12,820 nt of DNA from Brevundimonas sp. GTDB lineage: Bacteria; Pseudomonadota; Alphaproteobacteria; Caulobacterales; Caulobacteraceae. The notes below the pieces were generated by a model. The model ran no database searches. It was not told where the DNA came from and saw nothing but the letters and a program-made list of their open reading frames with translations. This document shows, one piece after another, positions 1 through 7,340 of the stretch. The stretch spans positions 1 through 12,820 of the forward strand of contig JANJTI010000272.1 in assembly GCA_024711185.1 (NCBI GenBank). Direction: 5' to 3'. Each line of letters begins with the position of its first letter. The stretch's first letter is position 1. The translations under genes and the position numbers were made by a program.

Positions 1-2254
1 CCACCGCCCCCCCCAGACTCTCCAGCACCCCCCGCCCCGCGGCGCACGACGCGCCCCGCCTCCTGGCCACGCCCCGCCGCGCCGCCGCGCGGGCGGCGGA
101 GCGGATCATCCGCTTCACCGGCCCGACGCCGCCGGCGGGCGCGGAAAGGCGGGTGAAGCCGAGAGTCAGGAGAGCGAAGGCCTCGAGCGGCCGGCCCGCC
201 AGCTCGCCGCAGATCGAGACGGGCGTGCCGGTGTCGGCGCAGCGCCGCTGGATTTCGGCGAGCGCGCGCAGCGCCGGGGGCGACAGCGGGTCGTAGCGGT
301 CGGCGACCAGCGGGTTCGTGCGGTCGGCGGCGAACATGTACTGGAACAGGTCGTTGGTGCCGACCGAGACGAAGTCGGTCAGCGGCAACAGGGCGTCGAG
401 GTGCCACAGCAACGAGGGGCACTCGATCATCGCCCCCACCCGCAGCAGATCGGGCAGGGCCCGCCCGCGACGCCGGGCCCAGGCGCACTCGACATCGACC
501 AGTTCACGGGCGTGGCGGAACTCGTCGACGGTGGCGATCATCGGGAACATGACCCGCAGCTCGCGGCCGGCGGCGGCGGTCAACAGGGCGCGCAGCTGCA
601 GCCGCAGCAGACCGGGCCGGTCGAGGCCGAGACGGACGGCGCGGCGGCCCAGCGCCGGGTTCTCCTCGCGCTCCGTCTCCAGATAGGGCAGCACCTTGTC
701 GCCGCCGATGTCGAGCGTGCGGAAGGTCACCGGCCGGCGTCCGGCCGTATCCAGCACGCGCCGGTAGAGCGCCGTCTGGCTGTCGAGGCGCGGCAGTTCG
801 TCGGACACCATGAACTGGAACTCGGTGCGGAACAGCCCGATGCCCTCCGCCCCGACCGCGTCGAGGTTCTCCAGGTCCACGGCCAGCCCGGCGTTGGTCA
901 GCAGGGTGATGCGCTGGCCGTCCAGTGTGACGGCGGGGGTGTCGCGCAGGGCGGCGAACTGGGCCTCGCGCTGGCTGCGCACCTGCATCCGGGACTCGAC
1001 GGCCGCCAGCATGTCCGGCCGGGGGCGCAGATAGGCCTCGCCGGTCTCGCCGTCGGCGATGACCAGATCCCCCTCGGACAGCCGGTCGCGGAGGCCCATG
1101 AGGCGGCCGACGCAGGGGATCTGGAGCGCCCGGGCGACGATGGCTGCGTGGCTGGCGGCCGAACCCTCCTCGAGCAGCAGGCCGCGCAGCTTGTGGCGGG
1201 GGTACTCCAGCAGATCGGCCGGGCCGAGATTGCGGGCCACGAGGATGGCGTCGTCGGGCAGTGCGCGCTCGCCGGGGCGGTCTCCGGCCAGCACGCGCAA
1301 CAGCCGGTTGGCGAGATCCTCGAAGTCGTGCAGCCGCTCCTTGATGTAGGGATCGCGGGCCTTGGCGAAACGGGCGCGATGCTCGTTGCGGACCCGGTCG
1401 ACGGCCGCCTCGGAGGTCAGGCCGGTTCGCACCGCCTCGACGAGCGACCGGTTCCAGCCGCGGTCGTCAGCGAACATGCGGTAGGTTTCGAGCACCTCGA
1501 ACGACGGTCCGGCGAGGCCGCCCTGTCCGCCCTCCAGCATCTTGTCGATGTTGGCCTTCAGCGCCTCGAGGGCCTCGTGCAGCCGCGCCTCCTCGGCCTG
1601 GGGATCCTCCGCGAGCAGGTTTTCGGGTGGAACCGGGGCCTCGTGCAGGACCACATGGCCGTAGGCGAGCCCCTCGGCGAAGCGCTGGCCCTTCAGACGC
1701 TCCGGCCGGTGCGGCGCGACCTCGATGTCGCGCAGCTCCTCCTGGCCCAGCAGTTCGCCGGAGGCGACGGTCTCGGCCAGCACCATGGCGATGGTCTGGA
1801 TGTCCTCGACCTCGTCCTCGTCGTAACGCCGCTCGGAGCGGTTCTGGACGACCAGCACGCCGATGGCCCGGCCGCCGCGCAGCAGGGGCGCGCCGAGGAA
1901 GGCGTGATAGGGATCCTCGCCGGTCTCGGGCCGGTAGGCGAAGCTGGGGTGCGAGGGGGCGTCGGACAGGCTGATCGGCCGGGCCGAGCGGGCCACCTCG
2001 CCGACCAGGCCCTCGCCCGGACGCAGCCGGGTCTTGTGCACCGCCTCGGGCTTCAGGCCCTGGGTGGCGAACAGCTCCAGCTCACCGGAGGCGCGGCGCA
2101 GGTAGATCGAGCAGACCTCGGCGACCATCGACTGGGCGATGATGCGCACCACGGTGTCCAGCCGGTCCTGGGCCGGGGCCGCGCCGGCCATGGCCTCGCG
2201 GATCTGGCGAAGGAGGTTCCTCGGCCCCCTCGTCGTCAATCCGCCTGCCGGCAT
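1..2254 (-). CDS. ptsP: Phosphoenolpyruvate-protein phosphotransferase PtsP (enzyme I Ntr), 3' end cut by window
   Basis: This is enzyme I of the nitrogen phosphotransferase system. It autophosphorylates on a His using PEP and passes the phosphate to NPr, a cytoplasmic regulatory relay rather than a sugar importer. About 751 codons are visible. An N-terminal GAF domain spans roughly residues 20-165. The swivelling phospho-His domain carries the motif EEGSAASHAAIVAR, with the active His at about residue 369 (codon 1148-1150). The PEP-binding TIM barrel shows RTLDIGGDK, GAMIECPSL, SVGTNDLFQY and SICGELAGR, with the catalytic Cys at about residue 682 (codon 209-211). The GAF domain and the absence of a sugar-PTS domain favour PtsP over PtsI. 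The ATG at 2254 follows a GGAG-like site and lies 13 bases after the preceding gene's stop. No stop codon occurs before the left edge. The length is already close to that of family members, so little should be missing. The last 35 or so codons are unusually Arg/Ala/Gly-rich (see findings). Confidence 0.95.
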   Translation of the reverse strand, partial: MPAGGLTTRGPRNLLRQIREAMAGAAPAQDRLDTVVRIIAQSMVAEVCSIYLRRASGELELFATQGLKPEAVHKTRLRPGEGLVGEVARSARPISLSDAPSHPSFAYRPETGEDPYHAFLGAPLLRGGRAIGVLVVQNRSERRYDEDEVEDIQTIAMVLAETVASGELLGQEELRDIEVAPHRPERLKGQRFAEGLAYGHVVLHEAPVPPENLLAEDPQAEEARLHEALEALKANIDKMLEGGQGGLAGPSFEVLETYRMFADDRGWNRSLVEAVRTGLTSEAAVDRVRNEHRARFAKARDPYIKERLHDFEDLANRLLRVLAGDRPGERALPDDAILVARNLGPADLLEYPRHKLRGLLLEEGSAASHAAIVARALQIPCVGRLMGLRDRLSEGDLVIADGETGEAYLRPRPDMLAAVESRMQVRSQREAQFAALRDTPAVTLDGQRITLLTNAGLAVDLENLDAVGAEGIGLFRTEFQFMVSDELPRLDSQTALYRRVLDTAGRRPVTFRTLDIGGDKVLPYLETEREENPALGRRAVRLGLDRPGLLRLQLRALLTAAAGRELRVMFPMIATVDEFRHARELVDVECAWARRRGRALPDLLRVGAMIECPSLLWHLDALLPLTDFVSVGTNDLFQYMFAADRTNPLVADRYDPLSPPALRALAEIQRRCADTGTPVSICGELAGRPLEAFALLTLGFTRLSAPAGGVGPVKRMIRSAARAAARRGVARRRGASCAAGRGVLESLGGAV

Positions 2255-2267
2255 GCCTTCGCCGCTC

Positions 2268-2618
2268 CTAAAGCCTCACGCCGGCGCGCGCCGCGACGGC
2301 TACGGTTACACCATACAGGACAACGGTCAGCGCGCACCCGGCCAGCAGCGCCGGCCAGAACCCCAGGCCGCGGCGCAGCAACGCCGGGACAAGGAGGAAC
2401 ATGGGCAGGGACGGCAGCACATACCAGAAGGTCGCCTGGGCGTGGTCCGCCAGACGCACCGGATCGTGGGTGTCGCGCCACAGCCAGATCATGCCCAGCA
2501 CGGAAACGAGCGGCAGGGAGGCGAACAGCGCCCCGAGAGCGGCATTGCGCCGCGCCGTCTCGGAGACGAGGGCGACCAGCAGGCCCGAAAGCAGCGCCTT
2601 GACCGCCGCGTACAGCAT
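2268..2618 (-). CDS. DUF3147 family small membrane protein
   Basis: A 116-residue, very hydrophobic protein of unknown function that I recognise as DUF3147. About four transmembrane helices are visible: roughly residues 5-20, 28-47, 63-82 and 88-110. Conserved-looking features are an early SETARR stretch, SLPLVSVLGMIWLW ending helix 2, a short loop with RDTHDP, and FWYVLPSLPMFLLVPALLRRG in helix 3. Repeated Pro residues inside helices are typical of the family. Its ATG at 2618 lies 16 bases after the lysC stop behind a strong GGGAGG site. Its TAG stop is 13 bases before ptsP, so it is almost certainly cotranscribed with both. The position between an amino-acid biosynthesis kinase and a PTS sensor does not reveal its role. 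No catalytic motif is seen. Confidence 0.85.
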   Translation of the reverse strand: MLYAAVKALLSGLLVALVSETARRNAALGALFASLPLVSVLGMIWLWRDTHDPVRLADHAQATFWYVLPSLPMFLLVPALLRRGLGFWPALLAGCALTVVLYGVTVAVAARAGVRL

Positions 2619-2634
2619 CGTCGCGCCTCCCGGA

Positions 2635-3909
2635 TCAGACCGCTTCCAGTCCGTAGGCGGCGTGCAGGGCGCGCACGGCCAGTTCGGCGTAGGCGGCGTC
2701 GATCAGCACGCTGATCTTGATCTCGGAGGTCGAGATGGCCTGGAACTTTATCCCCTTGTCGGCCAGGGCGCGGAACATGGTCTGGGCCACGCCGGCGTGG
2801 CTGCGCATGCCGACGCCGATGACCGAGACCTTGGCCACGTCCTCGTCCACCCGGATCTCGTCGAAACCGATCTGGCCCTGCGCGGCGCGCATCAGTTCGG
2901 CGGCCCGCGCGGCGTCCCGGCGCCCGGTGGTGAAGGTCAGGTTGACCGCCCCTTCCGTGCGTGACTGGCTCTGGACGATCATGTCGACGTTGACGTTGGC
3001 CTCGGCCAGGCGAGTGAAGACGTCGGCGGGGGCGTCGGTGCGGTCGGCGAGGCCGAGCAGGGTGATGCGGGCCTCGTCGCGGCTCATGGTCACGCCGGAC
3101 ACGATGCGCTTTTCCACGATCTCCTCCTCGTCGCAGATCAGGGTTCCGCCCTTTTCGGGCAGGACGCCGTCGGCGTCCGGTTCGATGAAGCTGGACAGGA
3201 CCCGCACCGGGACCTGTCTCGCCATGGCCAGTTCGACCGAGCGGGTCTGCAGCACCTTGGCCCCGAGCGAGGCCATCTCCAGCATCTCCTCGTAGGAGAC
3301 CTTTTCGAGGCGGCGGGCCTTCTGCTCGATGCGCGGGTCGGTGGTGTAGACGCCGTCGACGTCGGTGTAGATGTCGCAGGCGCAGCCCAGCGCCGCGGCC
3401 ACCGCCACCGCCGAGGTGTCCGAGCCGCCGCGGCCGAGTGTGGTGATGCGGCCGTCCCGGGTGACGCCCTGGAAGCCGGGCACCACCGCCACCTCGCCGC
3501 CGTCGATTGCGGATCCGATGACCTCGCCCGGTACGTCCTCGATGCGGGCCCGGCCGTGGGCGTCGTCGGTGAGGATGGGGATCTGCCAGCCCATCCAGCT
3601 GCGCGCCGCCACCCCGAGATTGCGCAGGGTCAGGGCCAGCAGGCCCGCCGTGACCTGTTCGCCCGAGGCGACGACAACGTCGTACTCGTCGTCGGAAAGC
3701 GGAATTCCCTGGGCGGGGCGGCCGGCGCCGTCGGTCCAGGCGACCAGCTCGTTGGTCTTGCCGGCCATGGCCGAGACCACCACCGCCACCTTGCGCCCCG
3801 CCTGCACCTCGGCGGCGACGATGCGCGCCGCGCGACGGATGCGTTCGAGGTCGCCCATCGAGGTGCCGCCGAACTTCATCACCAGCCGCGTGGCATCTGG
3901 CCGCGTCAT
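2635..3909 (-). CDS. lysC: Aspartate kinase (aspartokinase)
   Basis: Phosphorylates L-aspartate to 4-phospho-aspartate, the first step towards lysine/diaminopimelate, threonine, methionine and isoleucine; cytoplasmic. The protein is 424 residues, normal for a monofunctional LysC. The amino-acid kinase domain (about residues 8-235) starts with the nucleotide-binding KFGGTS motif at 12-17 and includes the [13 protein letters not shown] and [11 protein letters not shown] signatures. Two ACT domains follow (about 265-424), with [18 protein letters not shown] typical of feedback-regulated aspartokinases, so allosteric inhibition by lysine and/or threonine is expected. The reading frame stays open upstream to 4359, but that part is antisense to ubiG. 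The ATG at 3909 leads directly into the first kinase strand and has GGAG about 10 bases upstream, so I chose it. It is divergent from ubiG and heads the lysC-DUF3147-ptsP cluster. Confidence 0.96.
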   Translation of the reverse strand: MTRPDATRLVMKFGGTSMGDLERIRRAARIVAAEVQAGRKVAVVVSAMAGKTNELVAWTDGAGRPAQGIPLSDDEYDVVVASGEQVTAGLLALTLRNLGVAARSWMGWQIPILTDDAHGRARIEDVPGEVIGSAIDGGEVAVVPGFQGVTRDGRITTLGRGGSDTSAVAVAAALGCACDIYTDVDGVYTTDPRIEQKARRLEKVSYEEMLEMASLGAKVLQTRSVELAMARQVPVRVLSSFIEPDADGVLPEKGGTLICDEEEIVEKRIVSGVTMSRDEARITLLGLADRTDAPADVFTRLAEANVNVDMIVQSQSRTEGAVNLTFTTGRRDAARAAELMRAAQGQIGFDEIRVDEDVAKVSVIGVGMRSHAGVAQTMFRALADKGIKFQAISTSEIKISVLIDAAYAELAVRALHAAYGLEAV

Positions 3910-3964
3910 CGTGGCGAACCGCTCCGTCTTGCGTGGAGGGCCGCAGGAGTTCATCCCTCGGCCC
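3910..3964. promoter_or_regulatory. Divergent intergenic region lysC/ubiG
   Basis: The 55 bases between the start codons of lysC (minus) and ubiG (plus) must hold both translation initiation regions. A GGAG for lysC and an AGGAG for ubiG (about 14 bases before its ATG) are visible. I cannot point to convincing -35/-10 boxes on either strand. With so little room, the promoters probably overlap or extend into the 5' ends of the two genes. Confidence 0.4.
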
Positions 3965-4768
3965 ATGGTCGCTTCTAACGACCCGGCGGACGGCCGGGAA
4001 CCCCAAAGCGCGGGCGAATTCAAGGGACATGCGGAAGGTCCCTCGATCGACCCGGCGGACGTCGCGCGCTTTTCGGCCCAGGCGGCCGAATGGTGGGACG
4101 CGCGGGGGCCGTTCGCGCCGCTGCACCGGTTCAATCCCGCCCGGCTGGCCTTCGTGCGCGACCGGGCGGCCGAGCGGTTCGATAGGGATGTGCGGACGCG
4201 CGCCCCGTTCGCGGGGCTTAGCCTTCTGGACGTCGGCTGCGGCGGGGGTCTGATGGCCGAACCGATGCGGCGGCTGGGCTTCGACGTCACGGCCATCGAC
4301 GCCTCCAGCGAGAACATCGGCACGGCCCGGGCCCACGCGGAGCAGACCGGACTGGACATCGCCTACCGCGCCGCGACCGTCGAGCAGCTGGAGGCAGCGG
4401 GCGCCGGCCCGTTCGATGTCGTCCTGACCCTCGAGGTGATCGAGCACGTGGCCGATCCGGCCGCCTTCGTGCGGACCTGCGCCCGGCTCGTGAAGCCCGG
4501 CGGCATGCTGGTCGTGGCGACCCTGAACCGCACGCTGAAGTCGCTGGCGCTGGGCAAGATCGCCGCGGAATATGTCCTGCGCTGGGTGCCGGCGGGCACC
4601 CACGACTGGCGCCAGTTCCTGAAACCCGACGAGGTTCGCGCCATGCTGGCGCCCGAGCCGCTGACGGTGATGGGTCCCTACGGTCTCGTCTACGATCCGC
4701 TCTCCGACCGCTGGAGCGAAAGCGCCGACGCGGACATCAATTACATGATGGTGGCCCTGCGCGACTGA
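3965..4768 (+). CDS. ubiG: Bifunctional ubiquinone biosynthesis O-methyltransferase UbiG
   Basis: SAM-dependent methyltransferase that performs both O-methylations in ubiquinone synthesis (the polyprenyl-catechol step and the final demethylubiquinol step), acting at the inner face of the cytoplasmic membrane. The protein is 267 residues. SAM motif I is [14 protein letters not shown] at 87-100, the acidic motif II is [10 protein letters not shown] at 109-118, and the post-motif EVIEHVADP is at 157-165. The stretch [16 protein letters not shown] followed by WVPAGTHDW (188-215) is characteristic of UbiG and of its membrane-contact region. The N-terminal [10 protein letters not shown] (36-45) is also typical. 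The frame is open far upstream, but that part is antisense to lysC. The ATG at 3965 is the plausible start and gives about 30 extra residues before the conserved domain, so a slightly later start cannot be excluded. Confidence 0.95.
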   Translation: MVASNDPADGREPQSAGEFKGHAEGPSIDPADVARFSAQAAEWWDARGPFAPLHRFNPARLAFVRDRAAERFDRDVRTRAPFAGLSLLDVGCGGGLMAEPMRRLGFDVTAIDASSENIGTARAHAEQTGLDIAYRAATVEQLEAAGAGPFDVVLTLEVIEHVADPAAFVRTCARLVKPGGMLVVATLNRTLKSLALGKIAAEYVLRWVPAGTHDWRQFLKPDEVRAMLAPEPLTVMGPYGLVYDPLSDRWSESADADINYMMVALRD

Positions 4769-4783
4769 CGCCGCCTTACGGCG
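4769..4783 (+). terminator. Weak hairpin just after ubiG
   Basis: CGCCG and CGGCG form a perfect 5-bp stem around a 5-base loop, starting one base after the ubiG stop. No T-run follows, so it is at best a weak or Rho-assisted terminator, or an mRNA 3'-end stabiliser. The remainder of the interval up to 4866 shows only the AGGAG site of the next gene; I see no clear promoter. Confidence 0.25.
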
Positions 4784-4866
4784 AATTCACCCAGCTTGCC
4801 GCCTTGTAACGGGACCGGGGCGACCCGGCGTGCGAACGGGAGGCTTCACCGTTCAGGAGCTCTCCC

Positions 4867-5091
4867 ATGAAGCGCATCGCCATCCTCGCCGCCGTGTTGG
4901 CCGCCGCCCTCGCCTCGGCCGCCTGCGTCACCGTCATCGACGCCGACAGCGACTACGGCTGGTCCGGCCAGGGGGCCCAGCCCTTCGACTCCGCCCGCGC
5001 CGACTGTCGCACGCGGGCCGGTCACGACGAGGGCGCCACCGCCTTCGTCACCTGCATGGCCGAAAAGGGCTGGACGCGGACGCGGGACTAG
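4867..5091 (+). CDS. Small exported Cys-containing protein, putative lipoprotein
   Basis: A 74-residue protein with a clear Sec signal: MKR, then an Ala/Leu-rich hydrophobic core to about residue 19. A Cys follows in the context ALASAAC. The residue at -3 is Ser rather than the usual Leu/Val/Ile, so lipidation is possible but the lipobox is not canonical; type I cleavage after an Ala is the alternative. The mature part contains DSARADCRTRAGH and a second Cys in FVTCMAEKGWTR. These two Cys are spaced like a short disulfide-bonded helical hairpin, a pattern seen in many small alphaproteobacterial envelope proteins of unknown role. The start has AGGAG 8 bases upstream. It lies 98 bases after ubiG and converges with the GNAT gene, 17 bases between stops. 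No function is assigned. Confidence 0.75.
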   Translation: MKRIAILAAVLAAALASAACVTVIDADSDYGWSGQGAQPFDSARADCRTRAGHDEGATAFVTCMAEKGWTRTRD

Positions 5092-5108
5092 AGCGAGTCA
5101 ATCAGGCG

Positions 5109-5642
5109 CTAGAGCGGCCGCACCATGTAGCGGGCGCCGGGGCCGTAGCTCGCCAGCTTGCGGGTCATGGCGGGCGACTCCTCGACCGCGAAACCGTGCC
5201 GCGCCCAGAACGGCGCCGCGTCGTTGACCGCGACCAGCGCCAGGGCGGGCCAGCCGGCCTCGCGCGCGTCGTCGGCCAGGCGCTCCACCGCCGGCCGCGA
5301 CCAGCCCCGCCCCCGCACGTCCGGATGCAGGGCGAGGTCGTGCAGGTAGAGCAGGTCGGCGTCCGCCGGGAGGTCGTCGACCAGGGTGTTCAGCGCCGGC
5401 GCCTCTCCGGCCCGCCACGGATAGGCGACCATGTAGCCGCGCACGGCGCCGGCCTCGTCCGCGAGCACGAAACAGCCCGTCGGATGCAGAGCGAGCCGAT
5501 TGGCGAAGCACGCCCGGCCTTCGTAGTGATCCGGAAAGGCGACGAGGGCGAGTGCGGCGACCGCGTCGAGGTCGGCGGCCGCCATCGGCCGCCAGTTCAG
5601 GCGGGGCAGCGGGTGTTCAGGGGCTGCGCCTGGAAGGTCCAC
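5109..5642 (-). CDS. GNAT-family N-acetyltransferase
   Basis: A cytoplasmic acetyltransferase of the Gcn5-related fold that transfers acetyl from acetyl-CoA to an unknown amine. With the GTG start at 5642 it has 177 residues. The N-terminal strand NWRPMAAADLDAV (16-28), the strand/loop LYLHDLALHPDVRGRG (98-113) forming the acetyl-CoA pyrophosphate loop, and the late NDAAPFWARHGF (140-151) are all typical. The loop reads RGRGWS (110-115), so the last position of the R-x-x-G-x-G/A pattern is Ser. The chosen GTG has GGAG 6 bases upstream but overlaps the DUF6265 gene by 46 bases. An ATG at 5585 would avoid the overlap but removes most of the first strand, so I prefer 5642. It is the last gene of the minus-strand comF run. 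The substrate cannot be inferred. Confidence 0.85.
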   Translation of the reverse strand: MDLPGAAPEHPLPRLNWRPMAAADLDAVAALALVAFPDHYEGRACFANRLALHPTGCFVLADEAGAVRGYMVAYPWRAGEAPALNTLVDDLPADADLLYLHDLALHPDVRGRGWSRPAVERLADDAREAGWPALALVAVNDAAPFWARHGFAVEESPAMTRKLASYGPGARYMVRPL

Positions 5643-6055
5643 GTCATGCTCCGGGCCTGACCCTCGACCTCGCCCTCGATGCGGGCCGAGAGGACGTCGC
5701 CCTGGCGTTCATAGATCACCCGGGTCGGAAAGTCGTTCTCCGGATTGGCGAACACCGCCCGCATCGGCCCGTTCTCGATCATCACAAAGGCGGTCGGCGG
5801 CGCGCCTCCGGGCTGGGCCACGTAGGCGAAGCCAGCCGGAGTCGGCCCGATATGGGAGACCTCGAACCAGCTTCCCTCGCGCGACAGGGTCACTCCGTGA
5901 CCGACGCTCAGGCCTCCCCGCGGATCGCTCCACGTCTCCGACGCCTCGCGGCCGCCGGAGCAGTCCAGCCAGTAGCCGGCCATCCACGACATGTCGGGCA
6001 CGGCCGGCGGGGCGGCCTGGATCAGAACGGCGGCGAGAACGGCGGCGGCGGACAT
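5597..6055 (-). CDS. DUF6265 family exported protein
   Basis: A 152-residue protein with a short hydrophobic N-terminus (MSAAAVLAAVLIQAAPPA) that looks like a cleavable Sec signal, placing the mature protein in the periplasm. The rest resembles DUF6265: SWMAGYWLDCSGGREASETWSDPRGGL near the mature N-terminus, a SWFEVSHIG strand, YVAQPGGAPPTAF in the middle, FANPENDFPTRVIYER, and DVLSARIEGEVEGQ near the C-terminus. The family is a beta-rich, lipocalin-like domain with no assigned reaction. The ATG at 6055 follows an AGGGGA-like site and is 31 bases after the AraC-type regulator's stop. The following GNAT gene overlaps its 3' end. Adjacency to a regulator suggests shared control but nothing firmer. 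Confidence 0.8.
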   Translation of the reverse strand: MSAAAVLAAVLIQAAPPAVPDMSWMAGYWLDCSGGREASETWSDPRGGLSVGHGVTLSREGSWFEVSHIGPTPAGFAYVAQPGGAPPTAFVMIENGPMRAVFANPENDFPTRVIYERQGDVLSARIEGEVEGQARSMTWTFQAQPLNTRCPA

Positions 6056-6086
6056 GATGGTTTCCCCTCTGCGAGACGGGAGAAGC

Positions 6087-6905
6087 CTAGTGCGGCGACA
6101 ACGGTCCGGTCTTGTAGGATTGCGACGCGATCCGCCGCGCCAGCCCGGCCTGCTCGCGGGCCCATTCCGTGGCGGTGCAGCCGAGGAAGCGCCGAAAGTC
6201 GCGGGCCAGTTGGGGCTGGTCGAAGTAGCCTGCCTCCAGCCCGGCCTCGAGCCAGCCGGCGGCGTCGGGACCCGCGGCGTGATCGAAGACCCGGCGGAAG
6301 CGCAGGACGGAGCGGAGGATGCGCGGCGGCACGCCCACCCGGTCGCGGAAGCGGCGCTGCAGGGCGCGGTGCGCGCGCGGCGTGCGCGCCGACGGCGGCT
6401 CGTCCCGGCCCGCCGCCTCGACCTCGGCCCTCACTTCGGGGTCGATGCTCCACCAGCAAGAGGCGGAGCGTCCGGCCTCCAGCCGGCGGGCCATTATCTC
6501 CACCTGGCCGGCCGGATCGCCCGACGGCAGGCGCAGGTCGGCCAGTCGGGCGACCATGTCGAGCCGCCGGTCGGTGGCCTCGACAAGCGGCCGGCCCAGC
6601 CACCCGCGCGCGCCGTCCGGCTCGAACCGCACGGCGACCAGCTCCACCGGGCCGGTCGGACGCAGGGCCAGGGGCCGGGTCATCTGGCCGGCGAACAGGG
6701 CGCGGGGCTGCAGGCGGAACAGACCGTCCTCGCCCTGCTCCTCGTAGGGCGCGCCGATGTCGACGACGAGTTCCGGGCAGCCGTCGGGGGCGATCCGCTG
6801 CACCGTCGCCGCCGGTTCTGGCGCGGCGTAGGTCCAGATCGTCCGCACGAACGGGCGGAGGCCCGGCGGCGGATCGAACTCCTCGTAGCGCTCCCCCTCG
6901 CCCAC
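6087..6905 (-). CDS. AraC-family transcriptional regulator with DUF6597-type N-terminal domain
   Basis: A 272-residue DNA-binding regulator. The N-terminal part (about 7-120) begins YEEFDPPPGLRPFVRTIWTY and contains APDGCPELVVDIG and FAGQMTRPLALRPTGPVELVAVRF, the pattern of the DUF6597-type sensor-like domain found in many AraC proteins. The C-terminal AraC DNA-binding domain (about 160-252) has helix-turn-helix 1 in HRALQRRFRDRVGVPP and helix-turn-helix 2 in GYFDQPQLARDFRRFLGC. The start is a GTG at 6905, three bases after the DUF1178 stop, with no obvious Shine-Dalgarno site; it probably relies on re-initiation. The effector is unknown. Sitting inside an otherwise housekeeping operon, it may act on the two small genes that follow it, or elsewhere. 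Confidence 0.88.
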   Translation of the reverse strand: MGEGERYEEFDPPPGLRPFVRTIWTYAAPEPAATVQRIAPDGCPELVVDIGAPYEEQGEDGLFRLQPRALFAGQMTRPLALRPTGPVELVAVRFEPDGARGWLGRPLVEATDRRLDMVARLADLRLPSGDPAGQVEIMARRLEAGRSASCWWSIDPEVRAEVEAAGRDEPPSARTPRAHRALQRRFRDRVGVPPRILRSVLRFRRVFDHAAGPDAAGWLEAGLEAGYFDQPQLARDFRRFLGCTATEWAREQAGLARRIASQSYKTGPLSPH

Positions 6906-6908
6906 GGT

Positions 6909-7340
6909 TCAGTTCAGCTTGTCGGGTTCCGGGGGCGCCGGCGGCAGCGGGGCGCAGGGCACGCCGTCGTCGCGGAGCTTCCTGACCTCGGCGGGGGTGG
7001 CCTCGCCGTAGATCTCGCGAGGCTCGGAGCGGCCCTCGTGGATGTCCCGCGCCTCGCGGGCGAAGGCATCGCCGACGTATTCGAAATTCCGCTCGACGTG
7101 CGAGCGCACCTCGCGCGCCGCCTGCATCATCATGGTCTGCATCTTCGCCACCAGCTCCGGGGCGACGGACTTCTTCGTGCCGGCCACGGCCGGAGCCATG
7201 ATCTGCTTGCCGACCTCCGACGAGCCGCAGACCGGGCACTGGACGAGGCCGCGCGCGGACTGGTCGTCGTAGTCCGAGGAGGAGCCGAACCAGGCCTCGA
7301 ACTCGTGGGCCAGATCGCAGTGGAGGGCGTAGCGGATCAT
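6909..7340 (-). CDS. DUF1178 family protein (zinc-ribbon-like)
   Basis: A 143-residue cytoplasmic protein of unknown function recognised as DUF1178. The N-terminus MIRYALHCDLAHEFEAWF places Cys8 and His12 close together, and CPVCGS provides Cys35 and Cys38, which together look like a small metal-binding site. The helix MMQAAREVRSHVERNFEYVGDAFAREARDIHEG in the middle is the strongest family signature and is followed by the conserved REIYGEATPAEVRKLRDDGV. A Pro-rich tail ends the protein. Its ATG (7338-7340) shares four bases with the hydrolase TGA (ATGA overlap), so it is translationally coupled. The grxC / Nit hydrolase / DUF1178 order recurs in Alphaproteobacteria, suggesting a linked, still unassigned, role in metabolite repair or redox biology. 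Confidence 0.9.
   Translation of the reverse strand: MIRYALHCDLAHEFEAWFGSSSDYDDQSARGLVQCPVCGSSEVGKQIMAPAVAGTKKSVAPELVAKMQTMMMQAAREVRSHVERNFEYVGDAFAREARDIHEGRSEPREIYGEATPAEVRKLRDDGVPCAPLPPAPPEPDKLN

Noticed and set aside
401..2602. A 733-codon open frame on the plus strand
   Set aside because: It is antisense to ptsP and the DUF3147 gene in GC-rich DNA; its translation is low-complexity (Gln/Gly/Ala/His/Arg-rich) and matches no family I know, while the opposite strand encodes clear catalytic motifs.
3910..4359. Extended N-terminus for lysC
   Set aside because: The frame is open but antisense to ubiG, and the aspartokinase fold begins right after the ATG at 3909.
2489..4603. A 704-codon open frame on the minus strand
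   Set aside because: It runs in a wrong frame through lysC and antisense to ubiG; the translation is Arg/Gly/His-rich without domains.
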